45,078 nucleotides of DNA from UBA2334 sp049653005 (GTDB lineage Bacteria > Pseudomonadota > Gammaproteobacteria > Burkholderiales > Burkholderiaceae_C): assembly GCA_049653005.1 (NCBI GenBank), contig JBASFL010000033.1, forward strand, positions 1-45,078, in the 5' to 3' direction. A program made the position numbers and the translations under genes. Under the pieces are notes generated by a model. The model was not told the DNA's origin. It searched no databases and saw nothing but the letters and a program-made list of their open reading frames with translations. Positions 26,817 to 40,292 of this stretch are shown here, in pieces (position 1 is the stretch's first letter; the number at the start of each line of letters is the position of its first letter).

Positions 26817-27590
26817 TCAAATGCTGAACATCAGGGCCGTGAGCAAGAAGTCCAGTCCCAGCACCAGCAGAGAGGCCATCACCACCGTGCGGGTGGTGGC
26901 CCGGGACACCCCCTCGGGCGTGGGGTGTGCCATGTATCCCTGGTACAGCGCCACAAAGGTCACGGCCACACCGAACACCATGCTTTTGAGCACGCCGTTG
27001 CCCACGTCGCGCCACACGTCCACACCGCCCTGCATCTGGCTCCAGAACGATCCCTCGTCCACGCCAATCATCACCACACCCACCAGCCAGCCGCCGATGA
27101 TGCCCACGGCGCTGAACACCGCCGCCAGCAGGGGCATGGCAATCAGCCCGCCCCAGAAACGGGGGGCCAGCACGCGGCGCACGGGGTCGACGGCCATCAT
27201 CTCCATGGCGGCCAGTTGTTCACCGGCTTTCATCAGCCCGATTTCGGCGGTGAGGGCCGTGCCCGCACGCCCGGCAAACAGCAGCGCCGTGACCACCGGC
27301 CCCAGCTCTCGCACCAGGCTGAGGGCCACCAGCAGCCCCAAGGCTTCGGAGGAGCCGTAGCGCTGCAGCGTGTAGTAGCCCTGCAAACCCAGCACAAACC
27401 CCACAAACAGCCCCGACACGGCAATGATGGCCAGTGACAGGTTGCCCAGGAAAAACAACTGGTCGCGCACCAGCCCGAAGCGGGCCAGCGCCACCGGCGT
27501 GAGTTGCACCAGCCGCGCAAACAGGCGGGCGGAACCGCCCAAGTCTTGCAATTTGCCGCGCACCGCACAGCCCAGAGTGGACAGGCTCAT
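26817..27590 (-). CDS. mlaE: MlaE, permease of the Mla lipid transporter
   Basis: 257-residue inner-membrane permease of the MlaE/YrbE family with five to six membrane segments. The conserved ALTAEIGLMKAGEQLAAMEM coupling segment and DPVRRVLAPRFWGG are present. The start overlaps the mlaF stop (ATGA). Confidence 0.96.
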   Translation of the reverse strand: MSLSTLGCAVRGKLQDLGGSARLFARLVQLTPVALARFGLVRDQLFFLGNLSLAIIAVSGLFVGFVLGLQGYYTLQRYGSSEALGLLVALSLVRELGPVVTALLFAGRAGTALTAEIGLMKAGEQLAAMEMMAVDPVRRVLAPRFWGGLIAMPLLAAVFSAVGIIGGWLVGVVMIGVDEGSFWSQMQGGVDVWRDVGNGVLKSMVFGVAVTFVALYQGYMAHPTPEGVSRATTRTVVMASLLVLGLDFLLTALMFSI

Positions 27591-28420
27591 GACCGCCCTC
27601 CCCGTCCGGCCGCGGGGCCGAAATCGTCGGCCACGCTGGGGCCTGGGTAATGGAAATGCACCGGGCCTTCGGCCTCGGCGTTCACAAACTGGCGCACCAG
27701 TGGGTCGGTGGAATGGCGCACTTCGTCGGGCGTGCCCTGCGCCGCAATGCCGCCGTTGGCCAGAATGATGACCTGGTCGGCGATGCGGAAGGTTTCTTCC
27801 AGGTCGTGCGACACGATCAGGCTGGTCATGCCCAGCGCGTCGTTCAGGCGGCGGATGAGTTGCGCCGCCGTGCCCAGGGAAATGGGGTCGAGGCCCGCAA
27901 AGGGCTCGTCGTACATGATGAGTTCGGGGTCGAGTGCAATGGCGCGGGCCAAAGCAACGCGGCGGGCCATGCCCCCTGAAATTTCGCTGGGCATCAGGTC
28001 GCGCGCGCCGCGCAGGCCCACGGCGTTGAGCTTCATCAGCACGATGTCGCGCACCATGGCCTCGGGCAGGGGCGTGTGTTCGCGCAGCGGAAAAGCCACG
28101 TTGTCGAACACGCTCAGGTCGGTGAACAAGGCCCCAAACTGGAACAGCATGCCCATGCGGCGACGGGCGGCGTGCAGGCCGTCGCGGCCCAGTTGGCCCA
28201 CGTTTTGCCCGTCAAACAGCACCTGGCCACTGGTGGCCACCTGTTGCCCACCCACCAGGCGCAGCACCGTGGTTTTGCCCCCGCCCGACGCACCCATGAG
28301 CGCCACCACCTGCCCACGGGGCACCGAAAAGCTCACCTTGTCGAGAATGCGCCGCTCTCCCTCGCCATAGGCGAAGGAAACATCCACAAAGTCAATCAAA
28401 GGGGCTGGGGCTGAGGGCAT
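27587..28420 (-). CDS. mlaF: MlaF, ATPase of the Mla lipid transporter
   Basis: 277 residues. Walker A GASGGGKTT, signature ISGGMARRVALARA, Walker B ELIMYDEPFAGLDPIS and H-loop VSHDLEETFR are present. It powers phospholipid transport with MlaE, D and B. It is the first gene of mlaFEDACB and lies about 15 nt beyond the gltD terminator hairpin, so its promoter must be close to or within that gap. The C-terminal segment (FVNAEAEGPVHFHYPG) matches the MlaF extension that contacts the neighbouring subunit. Confidence 0.96.
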   Translation of the reverse strand: MPSAPAPLIDFVDVSFAYGEGERRILDKVSFSVPRGQVVALMGASGGGKTTVLRLVGGQQVATSGQVLFDGQNVGQLGRDGLHAARRRMGMLFQFGALFTDLSVFDNVAFPLREHTPLPEAMVRDIVLMKLNAVGLRGARDLMPSEISGGMARRVALARAIALDPELIMYDEPFAGLDPISLGTAAQLIRRLNDALGMTSLIVSHDLEETFRIADQVIILANGGIAAQGTPDEVRHSTDPLVRQFVNAEAEGPVHFHYPGPSVADDFGPAAGRGGRS

Positions 28421-28429
28421 GGGTGGGCG

Positions 28430-28462
28430 TGAAAAGCAAAACGCCGACGCGAAGGTCGGCGC
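28430..28462 (-). terminator. Rho-independent terminator after gltBD
   Basis: On the minus strand a 7-bp stem (CGCCGAC/GTCGGCG, 28442-28461, loop of 6) is followed by TTTTGCTTTT. It lies 56 nt after the gltD stop and separates gltBD from the mla genes. Confidence 0.8.
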
Positions 28463-28517
28463 TTAGCGGGCTGCTGATGATAAAGGGTTTACCCGAAACC
28501 CCTTGTTTCACTTTGTA

Positions 28518-29999
28518 TCAGCGGGGCAGGTCGGAGAAGCCCATGAGGTACTCGTCCACCGCACGGGCGGCCTGACGGCCTTCGCGGATGGCCCACACCA
28601 CCAGGCTCTGGCCCCGGCGCATGTCACCGGCGGCAAACACCTTGTCCACGCTGGTGGCGTAACCACCGGTGAACGCATCGGTGGCCTTGGCGTTGCCACG
28701 GGCGTCTTTGTCGATGCCGAAGGCGTCGAGCACGGTGGCAACGGGGTTCACAAAGCCCATGGCCAACAGCACCAGGTCGGCTTTGTATTCCTTTTCGGTG
28801 CTGGCCACTTCCACCAGCTTGCCGTCTTTCATTTCCACCTGCACGGTGGTCAGGCCGGTGATCTTGCCGTTTTTGCCGGTGAAGGCCTTGGTGGAAATGG
28901 CGAACTCGCGCTTCAGGATGCCCTGCTCGGCGCTTTCGTCGTGACTGGAGCTGGTGCGCAGCTTTAGCGGCCAGTAGGGCCACACCAGGGGCTTGTTTTC
29001 CTGCTCGGGGGGCTGGGGCATCACCTCGAACTGGGTGACGCTGGCCGCGCCGTGGCGGGTGCTGGTGCCCACGCAGTCAGAGCCGGTGTCGCCACCGCCG
29101 ATGACGATGACGTGTTTGCCTTCGGCGCGCAGCTGGCCTTTGAGCTTGTCGCCCGCGTTGACCTTGTTTTGCTGGGGCAAAAACTCCATCGCGAAGTGAA
29201 TGCCGTCCAGCTCACGGCCGGGCACGGGCAAGTCACGGCTTTGCTCGGAGCCGCCGGTCAGCAGCACAGCGTCGAACTCGGCCTTCAACTGCTCGGCCGT
29301 GACCACGGTTTTGGCGTCGTTCGTGACTTTGCCGCCCTCGGGCATGGCACCCACCAGCACGCCGGTTTTGAACACCACGCCTTCGGCTTCCATCTGCGCC
29401 ACGCGGCGGTCGATGTGCGATTTTTCAAACTTGAAGTCGGGAATGCCGTAGCGCAGCAAACCACCGATGCGGCTGTTCTTTTCAAACAAGGTCACCTCGT
29501 GACCGGCACGGGCCAGCTGCTGCGCAGCGGCCATGCCCGCAGGGCCAGAGCCCACCACGGCCACTTTTTTGCCGGTTTTGATTTTGGCGGGCTGGGGGAT
29601 GACCCAGCCGTTTTCCCAGGCCTTGTCGATGATGGCGTGTTCGATGGACTTGATGCCCACTGCGTCGCCGTTCACGTTGACCACGCAGGCGGCCTCGCAC
29701 GGGGCGGGGCAGATGCGGCCGGTGAACTCGGGGAAGTTGTTGGTGCTGTGCAGCACGGTGATGGCGTTTTTCCAGTCACCCGAATACACCAGATCGTTGA
29801 AGTCCGGAATGATGTTGTTGACCGGGCAACCGTTGTTGCAAAACGGCGTGCCGCAGTCCATGCAGCGCGCGCCTTGCACTTTGGCTTGTGCATCGGTCAG
29901 GCCCACCACAAACTCTTTGTAATGCTTCAGGCGCTCGGGCACGGGCTTGTAGCCCTCTTCGATGCGCTCGTATTCCATGAAGCCAGTGACTTTTCCCAT
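28518..29999 (-). CDS. gltD: GltD, glutamate synthase small subunit
   Basis: 493 residues. Flavoprotein that passes electrons from NADPH to GltB. N-terminal iron-sulfur cysteines are in ARCMDCGTPFCNNGCPVNN and ICPAPCEAACVV. FAD-binding VVGSGPAGMAAAQQL and NADPH-binding VIGGGDTGSDCVG are visible, with a final TSVDKVFAAGDMRRGQSLVV. It starts 27 nt after the gltB stop. Confidence 0.97.
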   Translation of the reverse strand: MGKVTGFMEYERIEEGYKPVPERLKHYKEFVVGLTDAQAKVQGARCMDCGTPFCNNGCPVNNIIPDFNDLVYSGDWKNAITVLHSTNNFPEFTGRICPAPCEAACVVNVNGDAVGIKSIEHAIIDKAWENGWVIPQPAKIKTGKKVAVVGSGPAGMAAAQQLARAGHEVTLFEKNSRIGGLLRYGIPDFKFEKSHIDRRVAQMEAEGVVFKTGVLVGAMPEGGKVTNDAKTVVTAEQLKAEFDAVLLTGGSEQSRDLPVPGRELDGIHFAMEFLPQQNKVNAGDKLKGQLRAEGKHVIVIGGGDTGSDCVGTSTRHGAASVTQFEVMPQPPEQENKPLVWPYWPLKLRTSSSHDESAEQGILKREFAISTKAFTGKNGKITGLTTVQVEMKDGKLVEVASTEKEYKADLVLLAMGFVNPVATVLDAFGIDKDARGNAKATDAFTGGYATSVDKVFAAGDMRRGQSLVVWAIREGRQAARAVDEYLMGFSDLPR

Positions 30000-30026
30000 G
30001 GTGCTGGTTCCTTTGATCGGTCTGTG

Positions 30027-34805
<4,779 letters not shown>

Positions 34806-34855
34806 GCCAAGCTCCTCTAAATGGGTCGCGGGAAGGGAAATGTCAAACGAAACAG

Positions 34856-34884
34856 AGGATATTGCATTGCAGCAACTGTGCCAA
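34856..34884 (-). promoter_or_regulatory. Sigma-70-type promoter of gltBD
   Basis: On the minus strand TTGGCA (34884-34879) and TATCCT (34861-34856) are separated by 17 nt, giving 5/6 and 4/6 matches to consensus. The start codon is about 50 nt downstream, with a strong Shine-Dalgarno. Position and spacing fit; the assignment is by eye. Confidence 0.55.
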
Positions 34885-35002
34885 GCAATTTAATTGGGGT
34901 CAGAACCCTATTGAAAAACACAAATCAAAGAACTCAATAAATAAGGGACATATCAATTAGAAGAGCAAACAAATAACACCTATAAAGCACTGGATGGCAT
35001 TT
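34885..35002. other. AT-rich junction with REP-like motif beside the transposase gene
   Basis: This short stretch is much richer in A and T than its surroundings. It contains AATTGGGGTCAGAACCC (34892-34907), a small imperfect hairpin of the GGGGTCA type seen near REP-associated transposases. It probably marks the 3' boundary of the element that carries the transposase at 35003. No gene is seen. Confidence 0.55.
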
Positions 35003-35716
35003 TTATTGCATGCCTGAGCTCACCACCCGCGCCACGGCCTTGGGCCGCCCCGGTTTCGCGGCTTGCAGGCGGCGGGGCGTTTGCCCTTGCAACCCCGCCA
35101 CAAACCCAGGCGAACCCAGCGCCCAGCCTTTCAAGGCCGCGTGCGCCAAAGCCTGGGTGTGCGCCGGGGCACTGCCGTGCTCCAGCAAGGTGCGGTAGGC
35201 GGCTTCGCGGGCAAACGGCGTGTTGGCCAATGCCCAATACTGGGGCGGCACGGTCACGCCCCGCTCGTGGCGCAGCCCCAGGTAGTGGACGGCGGTGGTC
35301 CAGGGGTGGGACCCGGGCTGCTCGACCAGGCCCGCGCGCACGGGGTGCGTGTCCATCCACACCAAGGCCCGCAGCAACCAAGGCTCGGGCTCCAGCACGG
35401 TGGAACGGTAGCGGCCCTCCCACAAAGTGCCACTGCGGCCGTGCCGTCGGTTGAACGCCTGCACATACGCCCGGCCCACGGCCTGCAGGCAGGCGCTCAA
35501 CGCGCCGTCCCGCTGCGGGGTGAGCAGCAGGTGGATGTGGTCGGGCATCAGTGTCCAGGCGTGCACCGCCACGCCCTGCGCAGTGGCGTGCTGCGCCAGC
35601 AGGGCCACGAACAGCGCACGGTCGGCTTCATCGGCAAACACGGGCTGGCGGTTGTTGCCCCGCAACAGCACGTGGTGCAGCTGGTCAACCAACGAAAGGC
35701 GGGGCAAACGGGCCAT
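35003..35716 (-). CDS. REP-associated tyrosine transposase (RAYT, Y1_Tnp)
   Basis: 237 residues of the IS200-like single-strand transposase group. The HUH motif is in LMPDHIHLLLTP. The catalytic Tyr lies in GRAYVQAFNRRHGRSGTLWE, with GRYRSTVLE after it. Such proteins act on REP hairpins and are usually single-copy genes. All key residues are present, so it may be active. The start at 35716 is preceded by a run of nine G residues. Imperfect GGGGTC hairpins flank it on both sides. The C-terminal part (from about 180) is Ala/Arg-rich and less conserved. Confidence 0.88.
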   Translation of the reverse strand: MARLPRLSLVDQLHHVLLRGNNRQPVFADEADRALFVALLAQHATAQGVAVHAWTLMPDHIHLLLTPQRDGALSACLQAVGRAYVQAFNRRHGRSGTLWEGRYRSTVLEPEPWLLRALVWMDTHPVRAGLVEQPGSHPWTTAVHYLGLRHERGVTVPPQYWALANTPFAREAAYRTLLEHGSAPAHTQALAHAALKGWALGSPGFVAGLQGQTPRRLQAAKPGRPKAVARVVSSGMQ

Positions 35717-35735
35717 GTGGGGGGGGGTCTGTCAG
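35717..35735. repeat. Homopolymer G tract and REP-like hairpin at the transposase start
   Basis: Nine consecutive G residues (35719-35727) are followed by TCTGTCAGCCCC, so GGGG/CCCC can pair. On the minus strand this is TTGGGGCTGACAGACCCC just upstream of the transposase start and overlapping the end of the next gene. The G run is liable to slippage. Confidence 0.45.
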
Positions 35736-36364
35736 CCCCAACTGCTGGGCTGGCCGACGATGGCTTTGGCCAGGTCGTCCAGCCGGGCGGTGGTGACATC
35801 GGGCGCACGCACGGCCAGCCCGTTCACACCCGCCAGCCGCCAGTGGAGCAGGCCGTCGTCGTGCTCGGGGGTGAACGTGACACCGGCGCGGGCGGCAAAG
35901 TCGTGCTCAAACACGTAGGCCTGCAGTTTGTGGGTGCCGGGGTGGCGCTGCTCCAGACGTTCGTGGGTGACGTGGCCAGCGCGCAAACGGGCCTCCACAC
36001 GCTCCAGTTCGGGCGGAAAGTTCACCACCACCCTGCCCCGCTCGGCGGTGGCCACTTGGGGTACCACGCGCCACACCACGCCAATGTGGTGCGTCACTTC
36101 GCGGCCCCGCAGGTCTTTTTTGCGGGCATCGAAACGAAAATCCACCAGCTTCATGGCGGGCCAGGGGGCTTTGCCGTCCAAGCTCAAAGGGGGCGCATCT
36201 GGCTGGATGACGTTGAGCTGCGCCACCAGGTCAGACAGGTAGTGCCACACGGTGCGGCACGCGGCCTCGGTGGCGTGGGCGTTCGCCTCCAGGGTCTGCA
36301 CTTCGGTGCCCCGCTGGTGTTGCACCACCTGGGCCTGTTGCTTGAGTTGCTGCAAAAAACTCAT
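35732..36364 (-). CDS. Conserved hypothetical protein
   Basis: 210 residues of no family I recognise. It has an N-terminal helical stretch rich in Gln (FLQQLKQQAQVVQHQRGTEV), then an alpha/beta region with KLVDFRFDARKKDLRGREVTH, VVWRVVPQVATAERGRVVVN and KLQAYVFEHDFAARAGVTFT. There is no signal peptide or membrane segment, so it is probably cytoplasmic. It ends LAKAIVGQPSSWG next to the transposase junction and starts 23 nt downstream of dgt. Codon usage matches its neighbours, so I think it is a real gene. Confidence 0.7.
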   Translation of the reverse strand: MSFLQQLKQQAQVVQHQRGTEVQTLEANAHATEAACRTVWHYLSDLVAQLNVIQPDAPPLSLDGKAPWPAMKLVDFRFDARKKDLRGREVTHHIGVVWRVVPQVATAERGRVVVNFPPELERVEARLRAGHVTHERLEQRHPGTHKLQAYVFEHDFAARAGVTFTPEHDDGLLHWRLAGVNGLAVRAPDVTTARLDDLAKAIVGQPSSWG

Positions 36365-36386
36365 GGAAAAACGCTGAACAGATGAA

Positions 36387-37520
36387 TCAATCGAACAAGG
36401 TTTGGCCGGTCAGCTGGCGGTGGGCCGACACGGCAAACCGGTCTGTCATGCCGGCAATGTAGTCGGCCACCGCGCGCTGGCGGCTGTCGCCGGGGCGCTG
36501 CGCCAATTGGGCAGGCGTGTCGGCCACATACAGGGCAAACAGGTCGGTCACCACGGTGCGGGCCCGGTCCATGGTGGCCTCCACCTGCGGGTGGCGGTAC
36601 AGGTTCTGGAACAAAAACCGTTTGAGCGCCGTGGACTCGGCCCGCATCTCGGCCGAAAACCGCACCAGCGGCCCGGCCCGCGCGGCCTCGGCAGGGGTTT
36701 GCACCCCCGACTGCGCGATGGCGGTTTGGGTGGCGGCGATCACGTCGTACACCTGCGCACTCAGCATCAGCCGGATGGACTCGAACAACAACCGCCGCCC
36801 TTTCAGTGTGGGGTGGGCGGTCAGCGCCTGGCGCATGAAACGGTCGAACAGGGGCACGCTGGCCACCTGCTCCAGCGTGATGAGGCCGGAGCGCACGCCG
36901 TCGTCCACGTCGTGGGCGTTGTAGGCAATTTCGTCGGCCAGGTTGCACAGCTGGGCTTCCAGAGATGGGGCGTGCCCGTCCAGAAACCGGCGGGCCACAC
37001 CGCCGGGCTCGGCGGCCACGAGCGCCTCGGCGTTGGGGCGGCTGCAGTGTTTCAAGATGCCCGCACGGGTTTCAAAACAGAGGTTGAGGCCGTCGAACGC
37101 GGGGTAGCGCTCTTCCAGCGCATCGACCACGCGCAGGCTTTGCAGGTTGTGCTCAAAACCCCCGTGGTCGGCCATGCAGGCGTGCAGCGCGTCTTGGCCA
37201 GCGTGGCCAAACGGGGTGTGGCCCAGGTCGTGCGCCAGGGCAATGGCCTCCACCAGGTCTTCTTGTAAGCCCAGGGTGCGGGCAATGCTGCGGCCCAGCT
37301 GCGCCACCTCCAGGCTGTGGGTGAGGCGGGTGCGAAACAGGTCACCCTCGTGGTTCAAAAACACCTGGGTTTTGTAGACCAAACGGCGAAACGCCGTGCT
37401 GTGCACGATGCGGTCGCGGTCGCGCTGAAAGGCGTTTCGGGTGGGTGCGTCGGCCTCGGCAAAACGGCGACCCCGGCTGTGCGCGGGGTCGCTGGCCAGG
37501 GGGTGGAGGGGGTGGTTCAT
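36387..37520 (-). CDS. dgt: dGTP triphosphohydrolase (dGTPase family)
   Basis: 377 residues with an HD phosphohydrolase domain. RLVYKTQVFLNHEGDLFRTRLTHSLEVAQ holds the first metal His (split here as NHEGDLFRTRLTHSLEVAQ), and AHDLGHTPFGHAGQDAL holds the HD pair. NLADEIAYNAHDVDDG is also conserved. It cleaves dGTP or other dNTPs to the nucleoside and triphosphate. At 377 residues it is of the short bacterial dGTPase-like type. The ATG overlaps the methyltransferase stop (ATGA). Confidence 0.92.
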   Translation of the reverse strand: MNHPLHPLASDPAHSRGRRFAEADAPTRNAFQRDRDRIVHSTAFRRLVYKTQVFLNHEGDLFRTRLTHSLEVAQLGRSIARTLGLQEDLVEAIALAHDLGHTPFGHAGQDALHACMADHGGFEHNLQSLRVVDALEERYPAFDGLNLCFETRAGILKHCSRPNAEALVAAEPGGVARRFLDGHAPSLEAQLCNLADEIAYNAHDVDDGVRSGLITLEQVASVPLFDRFMRQALTAHPTLKGRRLLFESIRLMLSAQVYDVIAATQTAIAQSGVQTPAEAARAGPLVRFSAEMRAESTALKRFLFQNLYRHPQVEATMDRARTVVTDLFALYVADTPAQLAQRPGDSRQRAVADYIAGMTDRFAVSAHRQLTGQTLFD

Positions 37521-38137
37521 GCCGCCACCGCCTCACCCCAATAGTGAAAAGACACCACACGCGGGCCCCACAGGTAGCGAGCCTGCACATCGCTGGCGAA
37601 ACCTGCCTCGACCAGCAGGGCCGGCATGTCACGGTCCAGGTGGCAGCCCCCGGCCAAGGGTTTCCAATACCGCTGCAAACGGGTTTGCCACTGGGCCACG
37701 CCGGGGTCGGGCGCACGCCCGTGCTCGGAAAACAGCAGTTTGCCGCCGGGCTTCAGCACCCGGCGCATTTCGCGCAGCGCGGCCACGGGGTCGGGGATGC
37801 TGCACAGGGTATAGGTGCTGACCACGGTGTCAAAACTGGCATCGGCGGCGGGCAGCTTTTCGGCAGACAGGCCCATCAGCTCGACATTCAGGCCGCTGGC
37901 CTTCACGCGCCGCGCCGCCAGGCGGTGCATGCGCAGCGCGGGGTCCACGCCCACCACCTGTTGCACCCGCGTGGCGTCGTAATGCGGCAGGTTGCGCCCG
38001 GTGCCCAGGCCCACTTCCAGCACCCTGCCATGGGCCTGGGGAATGAGCAGCGCACGCTGGCGGGTGAACACGGGCACGCCGCAAGCCCAGTCAATGAGCC
38101 AGGGCAACACGTGGCGGTCGTACCAGGTTTCAGTCAT
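37517..38137 (-). CDS. Class I SAM-dependent methyltransferase
   Basis: 206 residues with a Rossmann methyltransferase fold: motif I VLEVGLGTGRNLPHY, the acidic loop VVGVDPALRMHRLA, and motif IV-like FDTVVSTYTLCSIPDP, then LREMRRVLKPGGKLLFSEHG. This pattern is close to UbiE/phospholipid-N-methyltransferase-like proteins of small size, but the substrate is not evident. It is probably co-transcribed with dgt through a 4-nt overlap. The 160 bp upstream, to the macB stop, show no gene or clear promoter. Confidence 0.85.
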   Translation of the reverse strand: MTETWYDRHVLPWLIDWACGVPVFTRQRALLIPQAHGRVLEVGLGTGRNLPHYDATRVQQVVGVDPALRMHRLAARRVKASGLNVELMGLSAEKLPAADASFDTVVSTYTLCSIPDPVAALREMRRVLKPGGKLLFSEHGRAPDPGVAQWQTRLQRYWKPLAGGCHLDRDMPALLVEAGFASDVQARYLWGPRVVSFHYWGEAVAA

Positions 38138-38297
38138 GGGGGTGGGTTGAAGTGGGCAGTGCCAGCGTGTTCATCACAGAGGGGAGCGGGTGGAACTGCC
38201 ACGCCGTGGGGCCTGTTGCCCCATGGCCACGGTGTTGCGACCCTGAACACCGGCGGAGGTTAGCAGAGCTTGGCGTGCGCAGACGGTGGCCAAGCCT

Positions 38298-39529
<1,232 letters not shown>

Positions 39530-39533
<4 letters not shown>

Positions 39534-40261
39534 GCGGGCATGGCCCCCAGGGGAATGGGGGCGTGGGTCACGTCCACCAGGGGCGAGGTGGAGTCTTCCA
39601 CCATCACCCCGTCGCGGAACACCAGCTTGCGCCGGGCCCAGGTGGCGATGTCGGGCTCGTGGGTCACCAGCACCACGGTCATGCCCTGGTGGTTGAGTTC
39701 GGTCAGCAGTTTCATGATGTCTTCGCTGGTGTGGGTGTCGAGCGCGCCCGTGGGCTCGTCGGCCAATATCAGCGACGGCTGGTTGACCAGCGCGCGCGCA
39801 ATGGCCACCCGCTGCTGCTGCCCGCCCGACAACTCCGACGGTGTGTGCCCGGCCCGCTCGCCCAGACCCACGCGTTGCAAAGCGGCCAGGGCACGGGCGC
39901 GGCGCTCGGGGGCCTTGACGCCCGCGTACACCATGGGCAATTCGACGTTTTCCAGGGCGCTGGTGCGGGGCAGCAGGTTGAACTGCTGAAACACAAAGCC
40001 AATGCGCCGGTTGCGGATGCCGGCCAGGGCGTCCGGCGCCAACCCGTCCACGGCCTCTCCGGCCAGGCGGTAGTGGCCCGAGGTGGGCACGTCCAGGCAG
40101 CCCAATATGTTCATGAGTGTGCTTTTGCCCGAACCCGACGCGCCCATGATGGCCACGAAGCCACCGGCCTCGATGTCCAGCGACACGCCGCGCAGCGCGT
40201 GCACGGTCTGGTCGCCCATGGTGTAGGTCTTGGTCAGGTCGCGGGCTTCGATCAGGGCCAT
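39530..40261 (-). CDS. MacB-type ABC transporter ATP-binding protein
   Basis: 243 residues. Walker A GASGSGKST, Q-loop FVFQQFNLLPRTS, signature LSGGQQQRVAIARA, Walker B ILADEPTGALD and H-loop VTHEPDIA are present. ATPase partner of the adjoining permease. The ATG at 40261 (MALIEARDLTKTY) fits the family; the longer frame runs into the adaptor gene. Confidence 0.93.
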
Positions 40262-40292
40262 GGGGTGGTGTTTTCCGTGGGCTCTCGGCCGT

